Source: Bacillota bacterium (lineage in GTDB: Bacteria; Bacillota; Clostridia; Lachnospirales; Lachnospiraceae). Taken from it: a stretch of DNA of 64,000 nt. Shown here one piece after another: positions 25,397 to 34,777 of the stretch. The notes beneath the pieces were generated by a model that was not told the origin of the DNA, made no database searches, and worked only from the letters and a program-made list of their open reading frames with translations. Both the position numbers and the translations under genes were made by a program. Positions within the stretch are counted from its first letter, which is position 1. Every line of letters begins with the position of its first letter. The stretch is from contig JAEZFK010000004.1 in assembly GCA_023437715.1 (NCBI GenBank), positions 1 to 64,000 on the forward strand, read 5' to 3'.

Positions 25397-25415
25397 AAAA
25401 CTCCTCTAATCAATA

Positions 25416-25461
25416 AAATATGCCTTAAAACGGCTCCCCCCAGCCGTTTTAAGGCATATTT
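25416..25461 (+). terminator. Strong Rho-independent terminator (20-bp stem)
   Basis: 25416-25435 and 25442-25461 are exact reverse complements with a short C-rich loop and a following T run. It ends the rubrerythrin operon. Confidence 0.95.
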
Positions 25462-25578
25462 TTGTCTACGGCTTTCCTCCTTAAAATTCCTTGGTTTTTT
25501 CCAGCGCCCATGCTATACTTTTAGATAGTAAAACCATACCTGTCCGGGGTGGAAAACCCGGACAGAATGGAGGAAAAT

Positions 25579-26286
25579 ATGATTAAAATCGCTATTGTGG
25601 AAGATGAAATCAAATACACGGAAACCTTAAGAAGCTATCTGGACCAATACAGCAAAGACCACTCCGTCAGCTTCCAGATTCAGGCCTTTACCGACGGCCT
25701 TGATATTGTATCGGATTATACCGCCGCCTATGATATCATCCTGCTGGATATTCAGATGAAGCACCTAGACGGCATGAAAGCAGCGCAAAGGATCAGGGAA
25801 CTGGATGAGGATGTAATCTTCATTTTTATCACCTCCTCTGCCCAGTTTGCAGTGGAGGGCTATGCAGTGGATGCCCTGGGCTATATATTAAAGCCGGTCC
25901 CTTATCTTTCATTTTCTCAAATTTTAAGCAAGGCCGTCCGCAGAATAAAAAAGGAAAAGGAAGTGCACTACATTTCCATTGATTCTGAAGGCGGAACCAT
26001 GCGCTTAAACACGGATTCCATCCATTACGTTGAGAGCCGGCTCCACCATGTTCTCCTTCACACGGAAAAAGGAGACTTCATAACTCCCGGCCCCATGAAA
26101 CGGATGGAAGAAGCCTTAAAACCCTTTGGCTTTGCCAAGTGTCACAATGCCTACCTGGTAAACTTAAGGCATGTGGCCGGAAGCCTTCCAAATGATGTGG
26201 TGCTGTTTTTCGGGGAACAGATTCCGGTGAGCCGAGGCCGGAAAAAATCATTTATGGACTGCCTGACAGATTATCTGGGAGGATGA
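25579..26286 (+). CDS. LytTR-family response regulator
   Basis: A 235-residue regulator. The receiver domain has the acidic pair ED at residues 8-9 and phospho-acceptor Asp57 in IILLDIQM. A LytTR DNA-binding domain occupies about 130-235 (YVESRLHHVLLHT, AYLVNLRHV, VPVSRGRK-like end written IPVSRGRKKSF). GGAGG five bases before the ATG at 25579 fixes the start; the longer frame is not needed. The next gene, four bases on, is a GHKL sensor kinase, so this is an AgrA/AgrC-style pair. Confidence 0.93.
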   Translation: MIKIAIVEDEIKYTETLRSYLDQYSKDHSVSFQIQAFTDGLDIVSDYTAAYDIILLDIQMKHLDGMKAAQRIRELDEDVIFIFITSSAQFAVEGYAVDALGYILKPVPYLSFSQILSKAVRRIKKEKEVHYISIDSEGGTMRLNTDSIHYVESRLHHVLLHTEKGDFITPGPMKRMEEALKPFGFAKCHNAYLVNLRHVAGSLPNDVVLFFGEQIPVSRGRKKSFMDCLTDYLGG

Positions 26287-26290
26287 GCCG

Positions 26291-27613
26291 ATGAACTTTG
26301 CCGAACTGATGAATACCCCCCGCCCCTTTACCGCTCTTGCGGAATGGTGCGCCTGCATGATTTACATTCTCATGCTTCCCAAAAAGCTTAAGGGCTTTAA
26401 GCTGGCTGCTTCCCTGGCCGGTATGTTCGTCCTGTTTTTCTCTCTGCACCAGCTGTCCGGAACCTTTCCCCTGTACCTGTGGTTTCCGGGAATGATCGCA
26501 GCCATTTTGCTCATGTATTTCTGCCTTTACGCCTCCTGCCAGGTTTCCCCCTATGATGCGGGATTCCTCTGCGTCCGGGCCTTTGTTCTGGCGGAATTTG
26601 CCGCCTCTTTCCAGTGGCAGCTCTATGTGTGGTGGGCTCTCAGCTACCAGAGGGAAAACCGGGTGCTTTCTGTGATCATCATGCTGGTTTCCTACCTATG
26701 CCTTTATACCGGGTACTATTTTCTTGAAAAGGAGCACATCCCGGATGATGAGGGCATGAGGGTGGAAAGAAAGGAGCTGCTGGGCGCCGCATCCATTGCC
26801 CTGGGTGCTTTCCTAATGAGCAATATCAGCTTTGTCATGCCCAATACTCCCTTTTCCAGCGCCACCAGCTCCCTGCTTTACGTGCGGACCCTTGTGGACT
26901 TCGGAGGACTAATCATGCTGTATGCCCAGCAGAACCGGAGAAAAGAGCTCAGGGTGCGGAGCGAGAACCATGCCATGAATGTGGTCCTCCAGCGCCAGTA
27001 CGACCAGTACCGCATGGCAATTGACAGCACGGAGCTCTTAAGAAGGGAATTCCATGACTTAAAGCATTACATGATCGCCATCCGGGCGGAACAGGACCCG
27101 GAAAAGAAAGAGCAGTACTTATTGGAAATGGAAAAGGCCATTCTCACCCAGGAGGCCCTTGCCAATACCGGGAACCAGGTGCTGGATGTGGTGATCACCA
27201 CAAAAAGCACCTACTGCACCCAGAACAAGATCAGCTTCACCTGTATGGCCGACGGAAAGCTGATTTCTTTTCTGCATGTGAAGGACATCTGTTCCATCTT
27301 CGGAAACGCCCTGGACAATGCCATTGAATGCGTTTCTCAGTTCGATGACCCGGAAAAGCGGCTGATTTCCCTTTCCATTTACAAAAAGAACGGATTTCTA
27401 ATGATCTGCTGCGAAAACTATTCAGAAAATCCTTTGGTCATGGCGGGCAGCAATCTTCCGACCACCACCAAAAGCAACAAGCAGTACCATGGATACGGGT
27501 TGAAGAGCATCCAGGCCGCAGCCCAGAAATACGGCGGGACCATGACCATTTCCTCCAAGGACAACTGGTTCATTCTTCAGGTTCTTATCCCGGTTGGGGA
27601 AAATACATTATAA
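26291..27613 (+). CDS. GHKL-type sensor histidine kinase (AgrC-like)
   Basis: A 440-residue membrane kinase. Residues 1-215 hold about six hydrophobic segments as the sensor. The kinase part starts with the phospho-acceptor His255 in REFHDLKHYM, then the N box FGNALDNAIE and the G box HGYGLKSI, the atypical short ATPase of peptide-sensing kinases. GGAGGATGAGCCG upstream overlaps the end of the LytTR gene, so the two are coupled. No AgrB or AgrD gene is next to it, so the signal is unknown. A 45-residue frame directly downstream is a weak candidate. Confidence 0.9.
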   Translation: MNFAELMNTPRPFTALAEWCACMIYILMLPKKLKGFKLAASLAGMFVLFFSLHQLSGTFPLYLWFPGMIAAILLMYFCLYASCQVSPYDAGFLCVRAFVLAEFAASFQWQLYVWWALSYQRENRVLSVIIMLVSYLCLYTGYYFLEKEHIPDDEGMRVERKELLGAASIALGAFLMSNISFVMPNTPFSSATSSLLYVRTLVDFGGLIMLYAQQNRRKELRVRSENHAMNVVLQRQYDQYRMAIDSTELLRREFHDLKHYMIAIRAEQDPEKKEQYLLEMEKAILTQEALANTGNQVLDVVITTKSTYCTQNKISFTCMADGKLISFLHVKDICSIFGNALDNAIECVSQFDDPEKRLISLSIYKKNGFLMICCENYSENPLVMAGSNLPTTTKSNKQYHGYGLKSIQAAAQKYGGTMTISSKDNWFILQVLIPVGENTL

Positions 27614-27651
27614 AACCAAATGTGGCTTTACAGATCTTAATTGACTGAGAC

Positions 27652-27789
27652 ATGCCATACCTCTTTTACCTTTATTTATTAAAGAATACTTCAATTCCTG
27701 TGACTATCAATATTAACATTGACCACGTAATCGAAGAATCCGTAAATTACAGACCTGCCACATCCGGCAGAAGAAATTCTATCGAATGA
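27652..27789 (+). other. Possible 45-aa frame after the kinase gene
   Basis: An ATG-initiated frame beginning MPYLFYLYLLKNTSIPV and ending exactly before the terminator at 27790. Its hydrophobic start followed by a polar tail is like a secreted peptide precursor, but there is no good ribosome binding site and no recognised motif. It may equally be a remnant of a longer gene. Confidence 0.2.
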
Positions 27790-27840
27790 AGAAAGAGCGT
27801 TAGAAAGCCAATTTTTAATCAGCTTTCCAACGCTCTTTTC
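27790..27840 (+). terminator. Rho-independent terminator
   Basis: GAAAGAGCGTT-A-GAAAGC pairs with GCTTTC-C-AACGCTCTTTTC around a T-rich loop; a T run follows. It ends the LytTR/GHKL unit and could also serve the opposite strand. Confidence 0.85.
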
Positions 27841-27863
27841 CTATGCCGGCTCCTGCCGGCTGT

Positions 27864-28457
27864 TTATTTGTCCTCGTTCTTAAAAATGATCTTGAATATG
27901 GGGAAAAACACCCAGAATGAAATAGCGGAGTTAATCAGCATGGTGATCACATCTGCAATGGTCTCCCCTCCGCCTCCAAGCTTCAGACCTTTCATAAACA
28001 GGTTATAAATAGGAGCCTTATAAAGTCCCTGAAGGGCAGCCGCTCCAATGGTGATAATGATATAAGCGATCACATACCACATGGCCGCCTTTGCGGTGCT
28101 GTTATTTGCCTTAAACGTCACATTTCTTTGAAGAAAGAAGTTAATGACCTGGGCAATGGCCATGGTGATTTCCACCGCCAGGAAGTAGGCGAGCCCGCCT
28201 CCTCCTCCCGCAGAAAGCTTTCCTGCGGCATAATTGAATATATAGTAAGGCGTGCCGTCCAGATTCGATCCCACATGCCATACCTGGAAATTGGTATCCA
28301 CCAGAGAGGTCATTCCGAAAAGATTCCGGAAAACCGGCATTAAAATCATCTGCAATACCGTGACCCCGTTGGATACCATGAAAAATATTAAAAACTGCGC
28401 AGCCGTCGGATGTTTGTGGGAAAATGATTTCCACCCAGCCCTTATTCCTGCAAGCAT
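27864..28457 (-). CDS. GtrA-like membrane protein
   Basis: A 197-residue protein with four predicted membrane segments (around FLIFFMVSNGVTVLQMIL, AYFLAVEITMAIAQVINFFL, YVIAYIIITIGAAALQG and SAISFWVFFPIFKIIF). The pattern, with NFFLQRNVTFK between helices two and three, matches GtrA-like (PF04138) proteins, which help move polyprenyl-linked sugars across the membrane. A Gly-rich loop (LSAGGGGGLA) and an extra cytoplasmic N terminus are unusual. It lies downstream of two family 3 glycosidase genes on the same strand with a 14-base gap to the nearer one. Function beyond the family is not known. Confidence 0.7.
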   Translation of the reverse strand: MLAGIRAGWKSFSHKHPTAAQFLIFFMVSNGVTVLQMILMPVFRNLFGMTSLVDTNFQVWHVGSNLDGTPYYIFNYAAGKLSAGGGGGLAYFLAVEITMAIAQVINFFLQRNVTFKANNSTAKAAMWYVIAYIIITIGAAALQGLYKAPIYNLFMKGLKLGGGGETIADVITMLINSAISFWVFFPIFKIIFKNEDK

Positions 28458-28471
28458 GATCTCACTCCCTT

Positions 28472-30898
28472 CTATTTTCCGGACAGCTTCTTTTCATAAG
28501 CCCGGTTCGCCCTTGCGTTGGCAAAGTATCCGCCGATGATCTTCTTCATTCCCCGGAAGAAATGGCCGTTTACCACCAGCACCATTCCTCTTGCCATTTC
28601 CATGCTGACCGCCCCTCCCGTCATTTTCGCTATGCCGCGAAACGGCATGTTATAGATGAACAGAAGGTTTAAATCCGGTTTTCCCTTTGCCTCGCTTCTG
28701 GCCTTCAGGCGTTCCAAAATCCTGCAGATCAGTCTCGCCAATGGGCTTTTTGCATAATACATCTGGCAGAGGGCATCGTTTATCCCCAGCTCTCCGGACC
28801 ACTTTCCGTCAGGCACGGCATGGCCCAGCAGGATTTCAAATTCTTCCCTTGACACATTCCGGACACCTCCTGAATAATAGGATTTCAGATTTTCAGGTTT
28901 ATACGGCAGCCGGTCTGTAGTGCCTGCCATGGTTATGGTCTGGCTCAGCCTTATATCCGACACGCTGGCCCCAAGGAATACCGTATACACTCCGCTTTCC
29001 ACCTCAAAGCGGCCCGTAGCAATATTCCAGTAACGGAAGGTCTTGTCATCAAAGGGAATGGTGACTGTTGTGCTTTCTCCTGCTTTTAAGAACACCTTGG
29101 CAAATCCCTTTAATTCCTTATCCGGCCGGAAGATCTTTCCCTTTGGCCCTCCCACATAAAGCTGCGCCACTTCCTTTCCGTCAAGGCTTCCCGTGTTTGT
29201 AAGGGTAAACCGGACGCCCTCTTCTGATACCTGAATATCAGAATAGGAAAAGACGGTGTAGGAAAGTCCATAGCCAAAAGGATACTGCACCGGGACCTTA
29301 TTGGTATCATAATAGCGGTATCCCACGTAAATGCTTTCCCGGTACTCACTGCTTCGCTCTGTACTGGGGAAATACCGGAAAGCAGGAGTGTCCTCATAGC
29401 TTAAGGGGTATGATTCGCTTAATCGGCCGGAAGGGTTCACCGCTCCGGTAATGACCCGGATCATGGCTCCGGGGCCTGCCTCTCCGCCTAAATAGCCGTG
29501 AAGAATGGACTTACAGAGCTCATGCCATGGCATTTCAATGGCTGAACCTGCGCTGATGATCCCCACAATGTTTGGGTTTATCTCCGCCAGGTATTCCAGC
29601 AGGCGGATCTGGTTTTGAGGTATTCTCATATGGCTGCGGTCCATTCCCTCGGACTCGCTCAATTCGTCAAGGCCAAAGCAGTAGAGCACCACATCGGCTC
29701 TGGCCGCCAGCTTCCCCGCCTGTTCCTTTAAAGCTTCATCCTCTTTCCCGCTGCGCAAATAGCCCCGGGCCGCTCCGATACAGTCTATGGCGGGGTAATC
29801 CGGGATCACGGTTTCCATGGTTTCCAGATGAAGGGGATTTACCAGGGAGGAGCCTGCCCCCTGATAGCGTGGATCAAAGGCGAAATCACCGATCAGGGCC
29901 ACCTTGCAGCCCGGCTTTAAGGGGAGAAGGTCCTGGCTGTTTTTAAGGAGGACGATGCTCTCCTCTGCGGCCCTTCCGGCCAGCCGGTGATGTGCGTCCT
30001 TATCATAGGAGCTTTTTCTGCCCTCATTTTCTGACGTAAGCGCAAGCACCGCATCCAGCAGACCATCCACACAATCGTCCAGCTCTTCCATGGAAAGGCT
30101 GCCGTTTTCCACCGCTGCAAGCAGCTCCCTGGCCGAATCCAGGCCGGGGGCCGGCATCTCTAAATTAGAGCCGGCCGCCACGCCCTGAACATGGTCATTG
30201 GAGCCTCCCCAGTCGGTGACCACCATACCGTCAAAGCCCCACTCCCCCCGCAGGATATCCTTCAGCAGATGCTTATTTTCATTGGCATAGACGCCGTTGA
30301 CCTGGTTATAGCTGGTCATAATGGCCTTAGCTCCGCCTTCCTTTACGGCAATTTCAAAGCCTTCCAGATAGATTTCCCTGAGAGTCCGCTCATCCAGCAC
30401 AGAATCCATGGCCATACGCCGCAGCTCCTGGCTGTTGACTGCGAAATGCTTGGGGCAGGCATAAACGCCCTGGCTTTGAATCCCCTTTACATAGGCAGCG
30501 GCCATTTTTCCGGCCTGGTATGGGTCTTCGGAAAAATACTCAAAATTTCTTCCGCAGAGGGGGCTTCTTTTAATATTAAGGCCCGGTCCCAGCAGCATAT
30601 TCACGTTCTGGGATGCCGCTTCCTCCCCGAGAGCTTCGCCGATCTCCCGGCAAAGCTCCTCATCCCAGCTGTTGGCCACTGTGGCCGCGGTGGGGAAACA
30701 GGTAGCCGGAAGGGAGGCGTTTAATCCAAGATGGTCCCCTTCCCTGGCCTGTTTGCGGATTCCGTGGGGGCCGTCTGAGCAAAATATGGAAGGGAGGCCC
30801 AGACGGTCTATATTCCGGGACTGCCACACGTTTTTTCCGCTTAAGATGGCAGCCTTTTCTTCTATTGTCATTTTTTCAATGATTTCTTTATGTTTCAT
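28472..30898 (-). CDS. Glycoside hydrolase family 3 (beta-glucosidase type)
   Basis: An 808-residue intracellular enzyme with the usual domain order. The N-terminal TIM barrel has CSDGPHGIRKQ, the KHFAVNSQE motif, and the nucleophile Asp in VVTDWGGSND. The alpha/beta sandwich follows (LLKNSQDLLPLK), then a fibronectin III-like domain (PFGYGLSYTVFSYSD; YVGGPKGKIFRP). The final ~115 residues form an extra tail with Arg/Lys-rich amphipathic segments that I do not recognise. The start at 30898 uses GGAGG nine bases upstream; an ATG two codons earlier is too close to it. There is no signal peptide, so it should split imported beta-glucosides in the cytoplasm. Confidence 0.92.
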   Translation of the reverse strand: MKHKEIIEKMTIEEKAAILSGKNVWQSRNIDRLGLPSIFCSDGPHGIRKQAREGDHLGLNASLPATCFPTAATVANSWDEELCREIGEALGEEAASQNVNMLLGPGLNIKRSPLCGRNFEYFSEDPYQAGKMAAAYVKGIQSQGVYACPKHFAVNSQELRRMAMDSVLDERTLREIYLEGFEIAVKEGGAKAIMTSYNQVNGVYANENKHLLKDILRGEWGFDGMVVTDWGGSNDHVQGVAAGSNLEMPAPGLDSARELLAAVENGSLSMEELDDCVDGLLDAVLALTSENEGRKSSYDKDAHHRLAGRAAEESIVLLKNSQDLLPLKPGCKVALIGDFAFDPRYQGAGSSLVNPLHLETMETVIPDYPAIDCIGAARGYLRSGKEDEALKEQAGKLAARADVVLYCFGLDELSESEGMDRSHMRIPQNQIRLLEYLAEINPNIVGIISAGSAIEMPWHELCKSILHGYLGGEAGPGAMIRVITGAVNPSGRLSESYPLSYEDTPAFRYFPSTERSSEYRESIYVGYRYYDTNKVPVQYPFGYGLSYTVFSYSDIQVSEEGVRFTLTNTGSLDGKEVAQLYVGGPKGKIFRPDKELKGFAKVFLKAGESTTVTIPFDDKTFRYWNIATGRFEVESGVYTVFLGASVSDIRLSQTITMAGTTDRLPYKPENLKSYYSGGVRNVSREEFEILLGHAVPDGKWSGELGINDALCQMYYAKSPLARLICRILERLKARSEAKGKPDLNLLFIYNMPFRGIAKMTGGAVSMEMARGMVLVVNGHFFRGMKKIIGGYFANARANRAYEKKLSGK

Positions 30899-30923
30899 TT
30901 CCATTTCCCTCCGGGCTCCGGCT

Positions 30924-33815
30924 TTATTCCTTCCCCTCCGTCAGAACTGCCTCCTCAGCTCCCTGTAAGCCTTGTTTCCTTTTATAGCGTTTCATAATTT
31001 CCTGTTCCAGGGCAATGAAGCCTGCGGCCAATATCACATCAATCACAATGGCTGTAATCTGCCAGCCAAGCAGGCCGCCCTTTGCGTTATCCCCTTCGTA
31101 TGCCCGGCTGTTGACCACGGTATACATAATATTTTTGCAGGCATTCCGCATGGCTAAAAGGCTGGTGGCGCTGGCGGTGTCCTTTACATGGTTGGTTTCG
31201 GTATCGTAGGCTACCAGCATGGCGTCATTTCCGTTGCGGATTTCCTGATCTGCATTCTGGTATCCGTATCCGCCGAAATAGTCTGTCAGCACAAATCCGC
31301 GGAAGCCCCATTCATCCCGGAGCACGGTGTTAAGCAGCGTATTGGAAGCGCCTGCATATTCGGTTCCGATGTAGTTAAATGCGGACATGACCGCCTTTGC
31401 ACCGCCTTCCTTTACGGCAATCTCAAAGGGCTTCAAGTAAATCTCACGGATTGCCTGTTCGTCGGACCAGGTACAGAGCATATTGTTCCGGTTGGTCTCC
31501 TGGTCATTCATGGCAAAATGCTTGATATAGGCATAGACTCCATAGTGCTCTGCCCCTATGATGGCGCTGGCCGCCATTTTCCCTGACAGCAGGCCGTCCT
31601 CGGAGTAATACTCAAAATTACGTCCGGCAAAGGCGGAGCGGTGGGTATTCATGGCCGGCGCATACCAGCCGGATACCTCCATTTCATCGGCCATTTTTCC
31701 GATGCTCTCTCCAAAGGATTCTGCAATGTCCCGGTTCCAGGTACAGGCAATCATGACTGCTGACGGGAAGCCGATGGAGCCGGTTCCGGTAAAGTTATTG
31801 TTGATGGAAGCAGGTCCGTCACAGTCCACAGTCCCCACCTTATCCACGCTCTTGGCTGCTGAGGTCTGATATCCTCCAATGGCGATCATGGTGTCCATCT
31901 CTGACACTGTCAGCTGGTCAAGAAGCTTCTCCCACTGGGGATCTTCATAATCCAGGCCCCGCATGGATGCCAGGGATAAGCCGTTCTTAGCTCCGGTTAC
32001 AGGCATTGCATCCGAATCATTGTTATGATCCCCGGGATTATAGTTACTGTTGTTCACAAAGGTTTTCTTGTATTCTTCCGCCATGGTCATGGATGCAGGA
32101 GCGGCTGTTGCCTTCTCATAATTTGCAAATCCGTCTGTACGGGAAAGATAGGTAAGCTCTCCCTTAGCTTCTGCAAACCGGTTTACTGCCGCCGTATCAT
32201 CAGAAGAACGTGGATTGGTTTCATCATAAACGATCTTATCGGCAACGGCATAGGTCTGTTCCCCTATAATATTGTGGGAGTCCGACCGGAGGGAGATCTT
32301 GTAATCCCCGGCCTCCAGCACATAGGAGCCCTTTCCGGACATATCATAGGAAGCCATCTCCTCCGCCTGGAAAGAAACGGGTATAGTCTGGGAAGCGCCT
32401 GGCTCCAGCAGATCGGTTTTGTCAAATGCAATCAGGTTTGCAGAGGCTTTCTCAATGCCCCCGTTGGTATAAGGCGGATTATAATAGACCTCTACCACAT
32501 CCTTGCCTGCCTTATCTCCCGTATTGGTAACGGTTACCTCAAAGGAAATCTTGCCATCGGCTTCCGTAACCGGACCCATTTCCTGGGTAAAGGTGGTATA
32601 GGACAGTCCGTAGCCAAAGGGATAAAGCACTGTTTTATCATAATCAATCAGACCTTCCTCTGCTGCGGTTTCATAGAACCGGTAGCCCACATAAATATCA
32701 TCCACATAATTAACAAAGCTTGGGTAGGTGGCATCACCCTTAAATGCCTTGCCCGCAAATTCCTTCATATTGTCATAGACAAAGCTTCCGAAGTTATTAT
32801 AATGAGGCGTTGCCGTCAAGTCTGCCACAAAGGTATCGCTGGTCTTACCGGATGGATTGACCGCACCGCGCACCACCTCGCCCAGGGCCTCAAAGCCTGA
32901 CTGGCCGGTTCCGGGACACCAGATGGCGCTCTTGATCTGGCTGTATTCATCTACAAAGCCAAGCTCCATGGCATTGGCTCCGTTATAAACTAAAACCACG
33001 TTGTCAAAATTGGAGCAGACCAGATCCACCATATCTTTTTCTGTCCTGCTCAGCTGCAGGTAATGCTCTCCGGCCTCAAAATCCTTATATTCCTTGGAGT
33101 TATCCGTATAGGTAACTGCACTGACATCCGTGGGAAGATCTGCCCCTTCCCCTCCCACACGGGTAATGATGATCATTGCCGTATCGGAAAATGCTTTTGC
33201 ATCGGAAATCATTTCACTGGTATAGGAAGCCTTTGCAGGCTCGGGAAGTGTCCAGTCCTGTTCCCACATCCCTACTGTGGGACGGTCTGCCCGGTATGAT
33301 GTGTAGAAATCAGAGAGCTTGGTATTTAAATTAAAGCCTGCATCTTCCAGCCCCTGAAGCAGGGACACGGTCTCATAGGCGTCCGACAGGGAACCTGACC
33401 CGGTTCCGCCATAGCACGGATTGGTGGAGGCCCAGCCAAAAACATTTAAGTTGGAATCAGACTTTAAGGGCAGAAGATTTCCTTCATTCTTTAACAGGAC
33501 AATTCCTTCTTCTGCTATCTCAGTACAAAGTGCTGTGGCTTCGTTGGAAGTCTCTTCTGAAATCGTTCCGCTTCCTGTTGCAAGGGAAATCAGGCTGGAC
33601 ATGGGACCCCAGCAAATCAGATTCACCACAATAACAAACGCCAGCAGGACAGCCATAAGCCCCTGTCTGCGGATCAGATACTTAACCGCTCTCTTTTTCT
33701 TCCTGCATGCCACCATAACAATCACGGCTGCCGCAATTACAACGGCCAGGCCGATCAAATATGGTACGCAGAGATTGACAATCTTTAAGACATCATCAAT
33801 ATTAATCTGTAGCAT
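30924..33815 (-). CDS. Permuted, membrane-anchored family 3 glycoside hydrolase
   Basis: A 963-residue protein with two N-terminal hydrophobic segments (about 14-38 and 52-72) and one near the C terminus (WQITAIVIDVILAAGFIAL). Between them the GH3 domains are in reversed order: the alpha/beta sandwich first (EGIVLLKNEGNLLPLK), then the fibronectin III-like domain (PFGYGLSYTTF), then the TIM barrel at about 620-890 (GTVDCDGPASINN, NFEYYSEDG, FVLTDYFGGYG with the putative nucleophile Asp). This order is known from Ruminococcus albus and Butyrivibrio GH3 enzymes. The start is placed at the third Met (33815), nine bases from AGGAGG. It is the first gene of a likely three-gene unit. Confidence 0.9.
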   Translation of the reverse strand: MLQINIDDVLKIVNLCVPYLIGLAVVIAAAVIVMVACRKKKRAVKYLIRRQGLMAVLLAFVIVVNLICWGPMSSLISLATGSGTISEETSNEATALCTEIAEEGIVLLKNEGNLLPLKSDSNLNVFGWASTNPCYGGTGSGSLSDAYETVSLLQGLEDAGFNLNTKLSDFYTSYRADRPTVGMWEQDWTLPEPAKASYTSEMISDAKAFSDTAMIIITRVGGEGADLPTDVSAVTYTDNSKEYKDFEAGEHYLQLSRTEKDMVDLVCSNFDNVVLVYNGANAMELGFVDEYSQIKSAIWCPGTGQSGFEALGEVVRGAVNPSGKTSDTFVADLTATPHYNNFGSFVYDNMKEFAGKAFKGDATYPSFVNYVDDIYVGYRFYETAAEEGLIDYDKTVLYPFGYGLSYTTFTQEMGPVTEADGKISFEVTVTNTGDKAGKDVVEVYYNPPYTNGGIEKASANLIAFDKTDLLEPGASQTIPVSFQAEEMASYDMSGKGSYVLEAGDYKISLRSDSHNIIGEQTYAVADKIVYDETNPRSSDDTAAVNRFAEAKGELTYLSRTDGFANYEKATAAPASMTMAEEYKKTFVNNSNYNPGDHNNDSDAMPVTGAKNGLSLASMRGLDYEDPQWEKLLDQLTVSEMDTMIAIGGYQTSAAKSVDKVGTVDCDGPASINNNFTGTGSIGFPSAVMIACTWNRDIAESFGESIGKMADEMEVSGWYAPAMNTHRSAFAGRNFEYYSEDGLLSGKMAASAIIGAEHYGVYAYIKHFAMNDQETNRNNMLCTWSDEQAIREIYLKPFEIAVKEGGAKAVMSAFNYIGTEYAGASNTLLNTVLRDEWGFRGFVLTDYFGGYGYQNADQEIRNGNDAMLVAYDTETNHVKDTASATSLLAMRNACKNIMYTVVNSRAYEGDNAKGGLLGWQITAIVIDVILAAGFIALEQEIMKRYKRKQGLQGAEEAVLTEGKE

Positions 33816-33997
33816 TTCTTTCATCCTCCTCAAAACATGTTACCGCAGGCCTGTGTGGTATGTCTACAATTTACCACAACTTTAAGGCCAAAGGAGGCTT
33901 TGCGCATAACTGGTCTGAATTCCTGCATAACTGGCAAAGGACCTGTCTCCAGCCAAAGAGCAGAGTAAAACGGCGATATAAGCCCATTTCAGAATTG

Positions 33998-34777
33998 TTA
34001 ACTGCTATAAGCTGCTTTCCGTTTATAAGCCCTCATTGCGAAAATATACGCAACAATGAGAATACCCAAGCACCATGCGAGCGCAATCCAAATATCATTG
34101 CCGACAGGCTGCCTTGTAAGCAGCGCGCGAATGGCATCCACGATCGAAGTAACCGGCTGGTTTTCGGCAAAGGCACGAACGACAGGCGTCATCGAATCGG
34201 TAGGCACAAACGCCGAGCTGATAAATGGAAGGAAGATAATCGGATAGGAAAAGGCACCTGCGCCGTCCACTGATTTTGCGGACAGTCCGGCAATCACCGC
34301 GATCCATGTCAAGGCCAGCGTAAACAACGCCAGAATCCCGGCCACGGCAAGCCATGGCAATACTCCCGCCGACGAACGGAAGCCCATAATGAGCGCTACG
34401 AGAATGATTACGGCAACCGAAATCGCGTTGGATACCAGTGAGGTCAGCACGTGCCCCCACAGCGGGGCGGAACGCGCAATGGGCATGGAGTGGAACCGTT
34501 CAAAGATGCCGCTTTTCATATCCATAAACAGACGGTAAGCCGTATAAGATATACCGCTTGCTATCGCAATCAGCAAGATGCCGGGTAACAGATAATTCAC
34601 ATAGTTATCCGCGCCGGTTTGAATCGCGCCGCCTAACACATAGACGAACAGCAACATCATCGCAATCGGAGTGATGCAGACTGTGATAATGGTATCCATG
34701 CTGCGGGAAATATGGCGCATGGAACGTCCAAGCATAACGCACATGTCGCTGAAAAAGTGTTTCTTTACAGTTTCCAT
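33998..34777 (-). CDS. ABC-2 type permease (DrrB-like)
   Basis: A 259-residue membrane protein with six hydrophobic segments and the ABC-2 permease pattern (MRHISRSMDTIITVCITPIAM, then GISYTAYRLFMDMKSGIFER). The middle motif FERFHSMPIARSAPLWGHVL is typical of DrrB-like drug-efflux permeases. It starts directly after the stop of the ATP-binding gene with no gap and closes the PadR/DUF1048 operon. It should export hydrophobic compounds with its partner; the substrate is unknown. Confidence 0.9.
   Translation of the reverse strand: METVKKHFFSDMCVMLGRSMRHISRSMDTIITVCITPIAMMLLFVYVLGGAIQTGADNYVNYLLPGILLIAIASGISYTAYRLFMDMKSGIFERFHSMPIARSAPLWGHVLTSLVSNAISVAVIILVALIMGFRSSAGVLPWLAVAGILALFTLALTWIAVIAGLSAKSVDGAGAFSYPIIFLPFISSAFVPTDSMTPVVRAFAENQPVTSIVDAIRALLTRQPVGNDIWIALAWCLGILIVAYIFAMRAYKRKAAYSS

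Noticed and set aside
27614..27863. AgrB/AgrD-type peptide system after the GHKL kinase
   Set aside because: No AgrB-like membrane protease or thiolactone peptide motif is present; only a weak 45-codon frame.
32025..32900. Long open frame on the plus strand opposite the membrane-anchored GH3 gene
   Set aside because: It lies antisense to a clear gene, shows no family motif and has no ribosome binding site.
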